Source of the DNA: Lepeophtheirus salmonis
Lineage: Eukaryota > Arthropoda > Copepoda > Siphonostomatoida > Caligidae
DNA: 64,000 bases
Direction of reading: 5' to 3'
Assembly: GCF_016086655.4 (NCBI RefSeq)
Contig: NC_052138.2
Coordinates: 14,384,001 to 14,448,000, forward strand
The notes below the pieces were generated by a model. It did no database searches and was not told the DNA's origin. It was given only the letters and a program-made list of their open reading frames with translations. This document shows positions 12,049-22,589 of the stretch, in pieces; position 1 is the stretch's first letter, and every line of letters starts with the position of its first letter. The translations under genes and the position numbers were made by a program.

Positions 12049-12964
12049 AATATACATATTCTTTATGATTGTAACAGCTGTACATTTTTTTTTGAATAAA
12101 TCTTAAATAATGACCATTTTATGTTAATTTAATGTTGATAGATCAAAAGCGCAGGATTTCCTTGTTATACCTTGTAAAATTCATATTTTATATATTTTTT
12201 TACGAATATGATAATACACATAAAGTCGACTTACTTTTCATGCTATCCACCTCCTACAGTAATTGTATTCCCTGATCTTGGGAATCCATTTTCGGATTTT
12301 CTAACATGGGAGGTAACTCATGAGCACATGGATTCAATCAAATCTTCATTTACTATCGTAGAAACTAATCGATGTAACATAATCCGCGTATTCTTCTACT
12401 AACTTATCAATGTTCAAGTCTGGAGCTATGAGCTCTTAAATTAAATTTGTAATTTAAAAAAAACACAACTATTTTTAACATATTTTCGATGAGACAATGT
12501 ATTTGCAAGACTGGAGGATTATTATTAAAAAAAATTGTACTTTAGTCTGTTTAATGACCCAAGTTGATATATTTTCAATTTCATCTATGAAGTTGTTGAG
12601 TCAAAAAATGTCAAACTACTCAAACAGAGGATTCAAGAACCTATACGCATCATATTTAAAACATATGGTTATATGTGAGGAATTTCACTATGTAATTTTC
12701 ATTAGTATTTGCATTTTTACAATTATCCATAATTATAATAATTTATATAGCTAGAATAAAAATACTATAAAGATTTCAAATCAAAAAGAACTACTGGAAT
12801 TAGATATGGAAGATGCATGGTAATCAATTCATTTCTGAAGTGATTCCAAATATTTTTAATCTTCACTCTTATGATTTTCAAACCCTTTGAGATTCCAACG
12901 TGGGTTTTTTTCCAGGGAGATTATCTGATGACTTATCGTATCTCCCCATAATCGGCTTTCAAGC
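12049..12964. other. AT-rich non-coding stretch
   Basis: Short frames at 12208-12402 and 12497-12754 lack motifs. No gene is supported. Confidence 0.4.
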
Positions 12965-13160
12965 ACATAATATTAGAAGAGTCCTGCTTCACCTGTTCAA
13001 TCAGGGGTTTGTGAGGAACATTAAAAAAGAGATGCGTTGGAGCATTTGTCATTGTGGTGGATATCTCTTCCTCCAGCTTGACCACTCCTATTTAAATGAT
13101 CATTCTATGTATAGGAAGTCAGGAGATGTCTTCTTCTGTGTGGCACATGGGATTCATTTC
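12965..13160 (-). repeat. K-family repeat, copy 1, possible degraded coding sequence
   Basis: TTCACCTGTTCAATCAGGGG and GTCATTGTGGTGGATAT match 15325-15430. Read on the minus strand, both copies encode ISTTMT at one end and KPLIEQV at the other, with an in-frame length difference between. That suggests a decayed protein-coding ancestor (transposon or duplicated gene). I cannot name the family. Confidence 0.4.
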
Positions 13161-13639
13161 TTGACACGAGTATAAAGACGACTCTTTCAACAGAACGATT
13201 CAATGAGACGGATGAAATAATAAGTATGCCTCAATGCCCACTCACGTGAGGTGGGCCATGAAAAGTAGGCCAAACGGATTTTTTCACAAAATGATGACAA
13301 ATTTTTTTTCACATTAACACGGAAAATGAACTACATATTATTATAAAATCTGATGTGTAGACAAAAGCGGCAAAATTTGCAATTTTTTCTTTTTATCATT
13401 TCTTCACCTCATTATTTCTTCAAGCAAAAAAATATTTGAAAAAATATCCTCTCCTCTATTTTGACTGATGAAATCATCCTTGAGTTATATACAACGTAAT
13501 ATTTTTTATCAAAATTTCTACAACTTGGCCGAAATATTTTTTAGGGAAATTCGACTATACTTGAGCTCGAACAACTATGAAAATTTGATACATTCGAGTT
13601 TTGATGAGTCAAATTTCCAGTGTAAATATAAGGCATAAA

Positions 13640-13840
13640 TTGTTGTCATGTCGATATTTTTTCTTCTTTTCTCCTAATCGTACGTTGATTGGTTGAGTTA
13701 GAATGAGCTCTTTTTAAGAAGTTGTGAACTCTTTCGATAACTAAGGATTTAATAATAATAATTCTATAGTTGTGAAGAACTTTTGACTTTGATTTTGGCC
13801 TTTTTTTGTTTCTATTCGGAGGATATAAGGAGTTGATTGT
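13640..13840 (+). repeat. F-family repeat
   Basis: It carries TTCTTTTCTCCTAATCGTAC, GTTGATTGGTTGAGTTAG, ATGAGCTCTTTTTAAGAAG and TTTGGCCTTTTTTTG in F-family order. Confidence 0.6.
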
Positions 13841-13954
13841 TTATTTATAAAGACAAACTCCCAAAATCTTATAAGAACTTCAATTGACGCATAACTTAAA
13901 AACTCAAGCTCAAAAATGTTAACTCAAATCCAATATGAACACATTTTGTTGACA

Positions 13955-14160
13955 GCTGTAGATATTTTTGGTTCTTTTTCGCGATTTAGTGTTACGGAAA
14001 TTGAATGGCTTAATTATAATGATCTCTTAATAAGTTGTAAGCAATAAACAATAGTTATTAATTCCACATTTGGGAAGAATTGGCCAACTACCTACTTGAT
14101 TTTGGGCCTTTTTTCTATTTCTTTTAGAAGGAAAAGCTGTATGATACAAGTGTCAGTTCT
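13955..14160 (+). repeat. F-family repeat, adjacent copy
   Basis: It contains GACAGCTGTAGAT, TTGGGAAGAATTGGCCAACT and GATTTTGGGCCTTTTTTC. A second F tail (GGAAAGGTTGCGTGACGC) follows at about 14340-14395, beyond an inserted A-family piece. Confidence 0.6.
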
Positions 14161-14340
14161 TGTTGGAGTCTGAGTAGAAATGAGGATCGACACTGGAGTA
14201 ATTCCAGCATATACATATGTCCTTGCTATATACGGAGTGATATTTATTTCATTCTCTCACAACTCCTTGCATCTGATGTAATACAACGTCGTGAAAGTTA
14301 ATCTGTTCTCCTCCTGAACATTCTTAAAATTATCAGGATT
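14155..14340 (-). repeat. A-family repeat, inverted
   Basis: Reverse-complement A blocks are visible: TGTTGGAGTCTGAGTAGAA, GGAGTAATTCCAGC and ATTATCAGGATTACAACG. The piece lies between F-family sequence on both sides, which suggests insertion of one in the other. Confidence 0.55.
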
Positions 14341-14395
14341 ACAACGTCCATCTTTGTAGAGGAAAGGTTGCGTGACGCAATAAAGATAGCAATGA

Positions 14396-15320
14396 CTAGA
14401 TATCTATTTTCCAAAAACATAATTCAACAATAAATACTATTCATATCTATCTTATTCAAATATAATATATTTATGGTAATATATCCAACCACGCTTCCCT
14501 CTTGACAATTTTATAATTATATTATCGTTGACAAAATATCACATTTCATATGAAACATGGTCTAATTAAATATCTAGAGTGAATATACGATGTCGTTCCA
14601 TTTAGTTATAATGATAATGTCAATGCCTACTCTCATATACATACATATATTTATGTGATTGGAAGGAATCATCAATGGGGATTGAAAACTTATTTTGATA
14701 AAATATGGTGAAGAGGCTCAAAGTTCATGATGATTTTGTTGTTTTGATATTGGACATGAGTCCAATTGATGTATGTGAGGAGATATGTATATATACATCT
14801 ACAGCATACTCTTCTTTCCGGTAATATACACACAAAAAAATAAAATAAAATATCCCCAATACAAAAACAAATTGGAATGATTTTTCTCCGCATTGGAGTA
14901 TGGATTATATTTATACTCAAAAAATGAGTATGATTAGCTCTTTGGGAACGTCGTCACAAATTTCACTTTAAGTAATACTAGTCATTGTCACAATGAATTA
15001 ATTAGAAATGAATGGATTATAATTGAAAGGACTGCCCAAATTAAGTCGCATAAGTATGAAGAAGGCTCTAAACTATAGTAACATTATTGGGTATCTCGAA
15101 ATTTTCATATGAAATATTCTCTAATAACTCTGCCCATTATGCCGGACCTTTTAATCCATGTAGAGCCTCTTAACTCCTTTTTTGTTTGTGCGCATATTTA
15201 GTGCTAGGATTCACTTTTTTTTAGAAAATTTATTCCTTAAATAAAATTTCAAATATTAAATTTTCTAGTAAGAAGCAAAGTTCCTTAATTTGGGCTGGAC
15301 AACAGGCCCTTCATTCCACC
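14396..15320. other. AT-rich non-coding stretch
   Basis: No gene is recognised. The minus-strand frame at 14690-14920 has no motif. Confidence 0.4.
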
Positions 15321-15324
15321 CCCT

Positions 15325-15560
15325 GCTGTATCACCTGTTCTATCAGGGGCTTGATCAAATAGGAACATAAAAATGGGACAGATTGTTGCATTTTCGTCAT
15401 TGTGGTGGATATTGCCAATTTTGACATTTATTCTATACATACGATATTTTAGGTATCAACTCACCACATATGCAATATCTACATCATATGTGAAGAAGGA
15501 AGGAGTGTTGCCTGCTTTAAAACCCATTGAAGTCATTTTGTTTTGTTTTAACTCCTCTTG
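15325..15560 (-). repeat. K-family repeat, copy 2
   Basis: This is the paired copy of 12965-13160. On the minus strand a short frame beginning MTSMGFKAGNTPSFF runs to GTG|GTGAGTTG, a donor-like site. Farther on, ISTTMT...KPLIEQV is conserved with the other copy. A 5-nt difference separates the copies just before ISTTMT, so at least one frame is broken. Confidence 0.4.
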
Positions 15561-15589
15561 TATGAATAATAATTAATTTTTTCATTCAT

Positions 15590-16090
15590 TTGCTGAGTCA
15601 ATGGAAGGAAGAATTTATACCCCAATTATTATTTGAATATGGAAATGCAAATTTTGTATGTCTTATCATGATGGTGACTCAAGTCAATATGGTGAACTAT
15701 GACCTCACTTGGTGGGCGGCCGAGGGGGATCAACCAGTAATATCTATACGGTACTATTTTACTGCAATTAATAAGTATTATTTAGTGTGTAGTATTAGAG
15801 GTTCTGATATAGTATAATATATTATAATACCTATTGAATGGATGTGAGTCAGGCAAGTTCACTCATGGAAGAGCACAACTCCAACCAACGAAACAAAAAT
15901 ACTAACAATTAAAAACAGATGTTTTTAAGGCAGAAGAATTAACTTTGTCATAATCAACTCTTTTTCTACTAGTATGATTCACGTCATATGATGGATGGGT
16001 TTTATAGAAGATATACTTAATATATGCTGTAGTGAGCAGTAAATAAATTTACAGTCCCTTCCGGTATACCTAGCTGGACAAACCAAAATG
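15590..16090. other. AT-rich non-coding stretch
   Basis: A 75-codon plus-strand frame (15590-15817) lacks recognisable domains and is not called. Confidence 0.35.
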
Positions 16091-16094
16091 AGGT

Positions 16095-16640
16095 CGGATA
16101 AAAAAAGAAACTGTCCTTTTCTAATTGCAAATTGGGATTTCAATTCTCAAATTAATTTTTGTAGTATGTTTCTTACATGACCACAACGTTTGCATCGTTT
16201 GTTTGTTCTTGACATATGAGGAGATTTACCGTCTTTGGGCGTGCTCCACGATTTTCAACCATTGAATAAAAATAGGGAGAAAAAATCAATTATGGAGAAA
16301 ATTCTTTTAGAACTTTTGAAATATTGTTTATTCTTCAATATTAAACATTTTGTTTAACATAACTATTTTAGAAGAATAAACTTTCTTTCAAAAATTTTAA
16401 TAGATTTTTCCTCTTAGTTGATTTTCATTCTCCATTTTTTTCAATAGTATAAAAACATGGATCACAAAAAAGATAAGATTCTTTTTACCTGTGAAAAACC
16501 AACTAACCATTCAAAATGGTTGAAATTGTCAACATACGTTGTGGACATGTGTACCAACATATTAATAGCATAAATTTCAAAATCTAATTTGGAATGAGAA
16601 AATCACGGTAACTGTTTGATCAGAGTAGTATGTTATTGAA
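16095..16640 (+). mobile_element. Non-autonomous Tc1/mariner relative (deleted)
   Basis: The ends match those of the transposase-bearing copy at 39390-40200. Both have ATTCTCAAATTAATTTTT near the left and GTCAACATACGTTGTGGA...GATCAGAGTAGTAT near the right. The edges show approximate inverted similarity (AACTGT...TTTTCT...CAAATT). The interior has no transposase, so this is a MITE-like deletion derivative. Confidence 0.55.
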
Positions 16641-17159
16641 AAGAAAGTTTTCACAGGGTTGACAAACGGTTCATCAGTCCATATGTATAATAATAACTTT
16701 ATTTTCTAACAATTAAATATAAAAAGAGATGGGAAAAACATATCCATGCATCTATGTATACATTTACAAAGTGTGTACTGTGAATGTACACATTATGTGT
16801 TTGTAATTGACCGCATTGCCAACAAAATTTTGGTCAATAATACCATGTTTCTCCTCTTCTCTGTTGTACAAATAACTCCAATATAACTGTTGTTCGAATG
16901 ATAAGATTTAAGTACTAGCGGATGCAACCGTCATAGACGGGAGTTATTATACGTCAACGAACAGACGCATTTTGCTTTAATAATATAAAAAATATATATA
17001 GTAATGAAAATCGGGTTTATTTTTTAGCTCGCCTGTTTTTTTGGAATTGGTTATATGAAGAATGAATTTTCATTCTTCAGCTGTTGTCATTATTATTGAA
17101 CTCCTGAGTAGTAAACTTCCTTTTCTTGTATTACATTCAGTTACTTTCAAAACCTGATT

Positions 17160-17425
17160 GAACATTTGTGTGTGGCCATAAAAGACGGAGAGTGACCCTA
17201 AAGATTGGTTGCGGAGTTTTAATTGTAACCCCTCTTGGACTGAGAGTAGAATGGATTCTTGCCTATATCCTTATATATTTCCTTCTCATTCTCGTCCCAG
17301 CTGCTTTTAGCTGATCTAATGAAAACGTCATGACAGCTAAACTACTTTCTTTCAAAACATTCCTCAAATTTTCAGGATTACTATGTTGATTTTCAGTTTC
17401 TTCTTTCTTTAACATGCCTAAAATA
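17160..17425 (-). repeat. A-family repeat, inverted arm
   Basis: It carries reverse-complement A blocks ACGGAGAGTGACCC, GACTGAGAGTAGAATGGAT and TCAGGATTACTATG. It abuts a plus-oriented A copy, giving an inverted pair. Confidence 0.55.
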
Positions 17426-17429
17426 CCCA

Positions 17430-17700
17430 CGATTTTCATCCCTAAAAATAACCGGCCAACAAATCCTCAGTGTTACTCTCCATTTTTCCTGAGCACAATC
17501 ACAGATTGTTACTCAACACATAGAGATTCTCTTCTCAAGTATGAAAGAAATAACATTTGAGAAAACTCGTACGCTAAAAAATGTATAGGATTTACAATCC
17601 TAAATAAATATACTCCCCTTTTCTTTTTTAATAAGAGGGACTGAGCTTTAGTGACACACACTCGTTGCTAAACATCATCTAATGTAATTATTTTTTTTAT
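17430..17700 (+). repeat. A-family repeat, direct arm
   Basis: It contains CAACAAATCCTCAGTGTTAC, TTCTCAAGTATGAAAGA, CGCTAAAAAATGTATAGGA and GACTGAGCTTTAGTGACAC, the 3' half of the A composite repeat. Confidence 0.55.
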
Positions 17701-18394
17701 ACGAGTATATATTTACTTACCCTTTTTTTAATACATGGCTTTAGCTACTCGACCTCATTGGATAAAATGAGGTCAATTCACGGACAAATAAACGGACAGA
17801 GGGACAAACTTGCTATATCCATAAAGATAATGAATTCATTTCCACCCTGGAAGAGAACAACATCTCTTCAGAGTTCCCGGATATATTGTTACAACATATA
17901 TTTCCATATACACACATACTTAAATATCCACAGAACCATTTTTAACGACCACATGCAACTCATAACTACATACATAATTGGCAGATTCCTTTGTTAGTAT
18001 TATGATTACCTTAAAACAAGGTCCTTGATCCTCAAGTGATAACTAATACATATGTAACACCCTCGGTCCTTTTAGAAAACATACAAAAATGTATAATATT
18101 ATTGACTGACGAATCAATAAATCATTGAATAGGTTTTTAATCATCCTTGTGTATTAAAAAAAAAAAAAAAAATAGGGTTGGCTCTGCCCTTTTAAGGGGA
18201 CCGTAAGGCCCATATGTGGACTCTTCCTTATTATCTGTATGTACATATATCCATAAGATTACGAGCTACATATTTCCTATCAACACGTGAGGAATTCTTT
18301 ATTGGCCTTACTGGTGTAGGGTGCCTGTAAAATATATATCGTTTATGCATAAACTCATAAGGGGGTTTGATATATTTGTATTCTGTTACGAAGT

Positions 18395-18671
18395 ATCGTT
18401 AATTTCTGTCCACAAATTATTCTTATTAACTCTTTAAGTGTGTCCTAAATTGCACTTAAAGTAGTAGCGAAAAGTTCATTATTACAATAAAAGAATGTTA
18501 AATTGACAGATTATATTTGAAAAGGGCCCTATCGGGACCAATATAAGTCTCTTAAATCAAATAAAGATTCTACACATTAGCTAAAATTCTTGGGCATCAT
18601 AAAGTATCCCACAAATTATAATACAACACCTATAAATGACTTAAATATACCTTTAATATATATATTTTTTT
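18395..18671 (+). repeat. G-family repeat, 5' part
   Basis: Blocks ATCGTTAATTTCTGTC, TTGCACTTAAAGTAG, TATTTGAAAAGGGCCC and AAATGACTTAAATATACC match G copies at 21685, 28920 and 54960. The 3' part resumes after two D-type elements at about 19563. Confidence 0.6.
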
Positions 18672-18892
18672 TAGTGCTTTGTTAGTACTTATTTATTCAG
18701 TCCAGTCCAGTATTAGGACCGTTCCTTTAATTTAATTCAAAAATTCATTGTCACATAACGTTTGGTATATGAACTTTTCATTCTTTTTTTAAAGTTTTTA
18801 TGGGTGATATATAGGACTGAACTGGACCGTAATGCGATTTACCTGGACAGGACTACTGTCTTCAGTCCTAAATAAAGAACGACACAATACTA
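18672..18892 (+). mobile_element. D-family MITE, complete
   Basis: Terminal inverted repeats are visible. The left end is TAGTGCTTTGTTAGTACTTA. The right end, reverse complemented, is CTAGTATTGTGTCGTTCTTT followed by ATTTAGGACTG. The element is about 220 bp with no coding capacity. I find no clean target duplication. Confidence 0.6.
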
Positions 18893-19562
18893 GTTGTATG
18901 CAATGTTTGTAGGGGCGTCCACAGGGGTAGAACTAGACAGATATAGCCCCTCCCCCCACCCCCATTTAAGGAATTTTTGCTTTTTACTAGAAAATAAAAT
19001 ATTATTTAATTTAACAATTGAAATTTTGAAATTTAATTTAGTTTTTCAATTTTTTTTTCAAAAAAATTTAATTTTTCTATTTTTTTCACAATAAATTCAA
19101 TTTTTTCTGATTAGCTATGATTTCTTAAATTTTTTTTCAAAAAATTTATAATATTTGAAATTCTTTTGTAAAAAATTTAATTTTATAATTTTTTTTCAAA
19201 AAATTTATAATATTTGAAATTCTTTTCTAAAAAATTTAATTTTATAATTTTTTTTCAAAAAATTGAAGTATCTGTGAATAAATGGGGATTTTTTGAATTA
19301 TTTTCCAAAAAATTTACCCCCCGTCTCAAAAAAATAATCCTGCAAACCCCAGGTATCCCAGGTATATGTCCCTCTTTATTTAGGACTGAAGACTGAAGTC
19401 CTATCTAGTTAAGTCGTAAAAGCTGATCACGTCAATCAACTTTATTTCATGATTGTTAAATCAGTTATACTACTGATAGTCCTAAGTACTCACAGTCTTC
19501 CAGACTAGTCCTAAGACTGGTCCTGAACCGGACCGAACGAATAACGACAGACACAACACTAG
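18893..19562 (+). mobile_element. Second D-family MITE, split by a T element
   Basis: The right end ACGACAGACACAACACTAG is a D terminus, and TCTTTATTTAGGACTGAAG lies just after the inserted T element. The left terminus is broken around 18900-18910, where the T element enters. Confidence 0.5.
18910..19352 (+). mobile_element. T-family element nested in D sequence
   Basis: It starts TAGGGGCGTCCACAGGGG and ends AATAATCCTGCAAACCCC. The interior repeats T-rich units with TTTATAATATTTGAAATTC in two near-identical tandem copies at about 19140-19260. The short frames here are low-complexity artefacts. Confidence 0.6.
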
Positions 19563-19680
19563 TTATAAGTATATATGAAGTAAAAAAGCATAAATTTGGA
19601 TTTTCTCCTTTTCCTGATTTTTCTTCAAGATTGTTTTTAAGCTGACGGGCAAATGCTATTTTGCAGAAAACCAGCTAATG
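19563..19680 (+). repeat. G-family repeat, 3' part
   Basis: After the D element, the G sequence continues with GTATATATGAAG, TTCTTCAAGATTGTTTTTA and a TTGAC-like end, as after D at 22484 and in the uninterrupted copy near 55270. Confidence 0.5.
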
Positions 19681-20435
19681 AGTGTATGCAGGGCCCTAAT
19701 GTATATTTATAACTACCTATATTCATTATACCATTCCCTTTTTTGTAAGCTATCACATCATACATAATACATATGGTACATGGGTTCATATGTAGTAAGA
19801 TTGATTGGTTGACTTAGCTATTCTGCTTCCGTCTTTCATCTCTCATTATGTTTATATAAAATAATAGTGTTAGCTGTTGCTCTTAGATGACGTCAGCTTG
19901 CTACATTTATTTATTAGTATCTACCCCCTATCCACAAAACCACAAATAAATATTTAATAAAATATACTAAATATATACGTATTATTATATTGTGTTTATA
20001 GTCGGATTGACCGTTCCATAACGGTGAATATGAATTGATTACTTAGAGAGTCCTGCTGCTGCAAGAACACCGTATATATTTATTATTGTAGAAGAATACA
20101 GACAATATATACATATGTAGTCTTGATATGTGTGCATTTAAACCATTTTTATTTTGCAATCTTGAATTTATTATTTTCATTGCTGCTATGATCTCTTTCC
20201 GTACTTCTCTCAAAGGCACTTAAGAATCAAACACCTGTTAATATTCAGCTACCCATCCTATAGCATGAGTGAGGTTCTCCTTTACGTTGTATGTAGATTC
20301 ATTATACATACGTCATATGAATGATTGATGGATAAGTGAGTGAGTGAGTGAAAGAGGCTCTCCATGGATCAAAAATTAGAGTTATGTATTATTTTTTGTG
20401 AGTTGATTAGTTAGAATGTAGGCTTGTAAGTCGTA
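19681..20435. other. AT-rich non-coding stretch
   Basis: No gene is recognised. A short GTGA tandem (GTGAGTGAGTGAGTG) lies at about 20336-20350. Confidence 0.4.
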
Positions 20436-20439
20436 AGCA

Positions 20440-21160
20440 TTTGTGCATATCCAAAAAAAACATGACAATTTAATTTTTTTTTTGGGAGGAGACAGTTTAG
20501 CTGTCATTAAGTTTCATAACATAAGCTGCAAGTAGCTTTGAGGATAAGGAAATAAACACAAATTCCACTCCGTATCAATCAAGGACATAGGCAGAAATTA
20601 CTCCGTTTTGGATCCTCAATTATACTCTATGTCCAAGACAAAGTTACAAGTATAAATCCCCAACAAATACTCTTTTTTATTCATGAGCAGTGATGTAAAA
20701 TATACGTTCCGCCAGTATGTAGAAATAAAATCAAAAAATTAACGTGGTCGGTCATGTTGGGGAGGAGAAGAGCTTAGCTCTCTTGACGTTTTATTAGATC
20801 ATCTGTAAGAAGAATTAAGTAAATAAAAATCCCACTCCGTATATAACAAGGGCATATAGGCTGAAATTACTCCAAAATCAATCCTCAATTCTACTCATAG
20901 TCCAACAAAGACTAATAATGACAAACGCTCTGGAAAATAAAAAATCCTGTTCAGATTACCAACTAGAAAAAGCTATCCGGAATATGTTTTATATACTTAT
21001 ATTCATGATTACATACACTTTATACTTGGATGTTCTCTCCACAAGAATGAGATAACAATGACAACCACTTTAGGAAATACAAAAGGCTCTTCAGGTTGCC
21101 AATAACAACAAAACTCGAAGGCTAACAAATGCTTAGGATTTACAAATCTATTTAATTGTA
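20440..21160 (+). repeat. A-family repeat, two tandem copies plus tail
   Basis: Unit one (about 20440-20665) and unit two (about 20685-20900) share ACTCCGTAT...CAAGG-CATA, GAAATTACTCC and ATCCTCAATT-TACTC. A 3' tail follows (about 20930-21150) with AATGAGATAACAATGACAAC, TTCAGGTTGCCAATAAC and GCTTAGGATTTACAAATC. This shows the order of the A composite repeat. Confidence 0.6.
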
Positions 21161-21684
21161 TCGTAAAAATATGACCATGTTTTGGTTGAACGCAATTGAC
21201 TTAAATGAAGCCCTAGGTAGGGAGCAACAAAACCATCTTGGTAGAGTGCTTATGCATTTCCTTGTCTTCATACAATACTATCCAAAAAAGGAAGAAGACG
21301 TTCAAAGGCTTTTTGAATAGAAGGAGAAAATGTCTTCTTTTGAATCCTACATATTTACTAATCCCTTTATATTACATTAATTGTATATACATAGTTCCCT
21401 TAGAGGTTTTATCAAAACGATTAATTAATTGCTTTAATGCCCCCCCCCCCACTCCCCAATTACCAAAAACATTAAAAACAATTTTTATTACCACTTGAAT
21501 GACAAGATAAAATAAGGCAAACTATATCTATGTAATCATAATAAATATTATTCTTTCCAAAGGCAGGCAGTAGCCTTCACAACACGACAAAAAAGAAGTC
21601 ACATCCATAGATAATATAAAGAACGACAAAATTTTTATTGAGGAGTTTGTTATCGACTTAAGTTTACTTATATTTTTTTTAATA
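21161..21684. other. AT-rich non-coding stretch
   Basis: An 86-codon frame (21238-21498) contains a run translated from a C10-type homopolymer near 21440 and has no motif. No gene is supported. Confidence 0.4.
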
Positions 21685-22034
21685 CCTTGTGACTCGTCAC
21701 CGCACAAGCAAGCTAGAATTATTTTTCTCTCAAAATTGAGTGTGGATTACATATGTATAATAATCATCCATTTATGTCAACAAATCATTCTGGTTAACCC
21801 CTCAGATGTCCCCGCAAGTTGCACAAAAAGTAGCACAAATTAATTGTCACATTAAAGAATGTGAAGTTGATAGATTTTATTTGAAAAGAGCCCAATCGGT
21901 GCCAATACAATCCCCTTAAATCAATCAAAGTTTCTAAACTAGAACTAAAACCCTAGGGTATCTTAACTCATCCCATAAAATTTGAATACAAAGTCTATAC
22001 TTGACTTAAATATGTCTATGAAATATTGGGATGT
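21685..22034 (+). repeat. G-family repeat, 5' part
   Basis: GCACAAGCAAGCTAGAATTA, a GTGTGGATTACAT block, TTTATTTGAAAAGAGCCC and TGACTTAAATATGTCTATG are shared with 54960-55260. A D element follows, with G resuming at about 22484. Confidence 0.6.
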
Positions 22035-22484
22035 ATGTTGTGTAGTTCCATATTTAGACCAATGAACGTGGTCGTCTCCATTCCGGTCCCAAATAAAACT
22101 TGTCTGTCCTTAAAGAAGGTAAAATCGATCCCTCGTGACGTCATTGACGGTGTTTTTCCTTTTTATATTACTCTGTTATACTACAGAATTAGTTACATAA
22201 CTAAGTAAAAATATAAGATATTCGTTTTATATTGCATTATTATGGAAAATTGCACATATTTTTTGCAAAATATGTGCAATTTTCTTAATACATATTTCAA
22301 ATATCTTATTTGGCTTAATAAACCATCAATATTTTCAATAAAAATTCCAAGGAAGGACAAGTTAAGGACCAATTCAACGAATGACAGTCCTCGGGATCAA
22401 TCCCAAGGACCGACAGTCTTAAAAAGCATTCTCAAGAACTGACAGTCGTCCTCAGGAACGGAGAGAGAACCAACACAACACTGG
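22035..22484 (+). mobile_element. D-family element with central hairpin
   Basis: The left end is TATGTTGTGTAGTTCC. The right end, CCAACACAACACTGG, is its inverted partner. Sub-terminal CCAAGGACCGACAGTCTTA matches D. The centre (22209-22310) is palindromic at two scales. No coding frame is credible. Confidence 0.55.
22245..22284. repeat. Perfect 18-bp inverted repeat
   Basis: GAAAATTGCACATATTTT at 22245-22262 and its exact reverse complement at 22267-22284 are separated by TTGC. Outer arms (ATAAGATATT near 22213 and AATATCTTAT near 22305) extend the symmetry. Confidence 0.9.
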
Positions 22485-22589
22485 TTGCATGTATATACGA
22501 AGAAAACAAACCATTATTATTCTTGATTTTTGTTCAAGATTGCTTTTATGTTGACACAACACATAAAAAAAAATGTTATGACACGTTGA

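Noticed and set aside
19140..19260. Near-identical spaced repeats that might suggest a CRISPR-like array
   Set aside because: Only two AT-rich units inside a T-family element in a eukaryotic setting; no spacers or cas genes.
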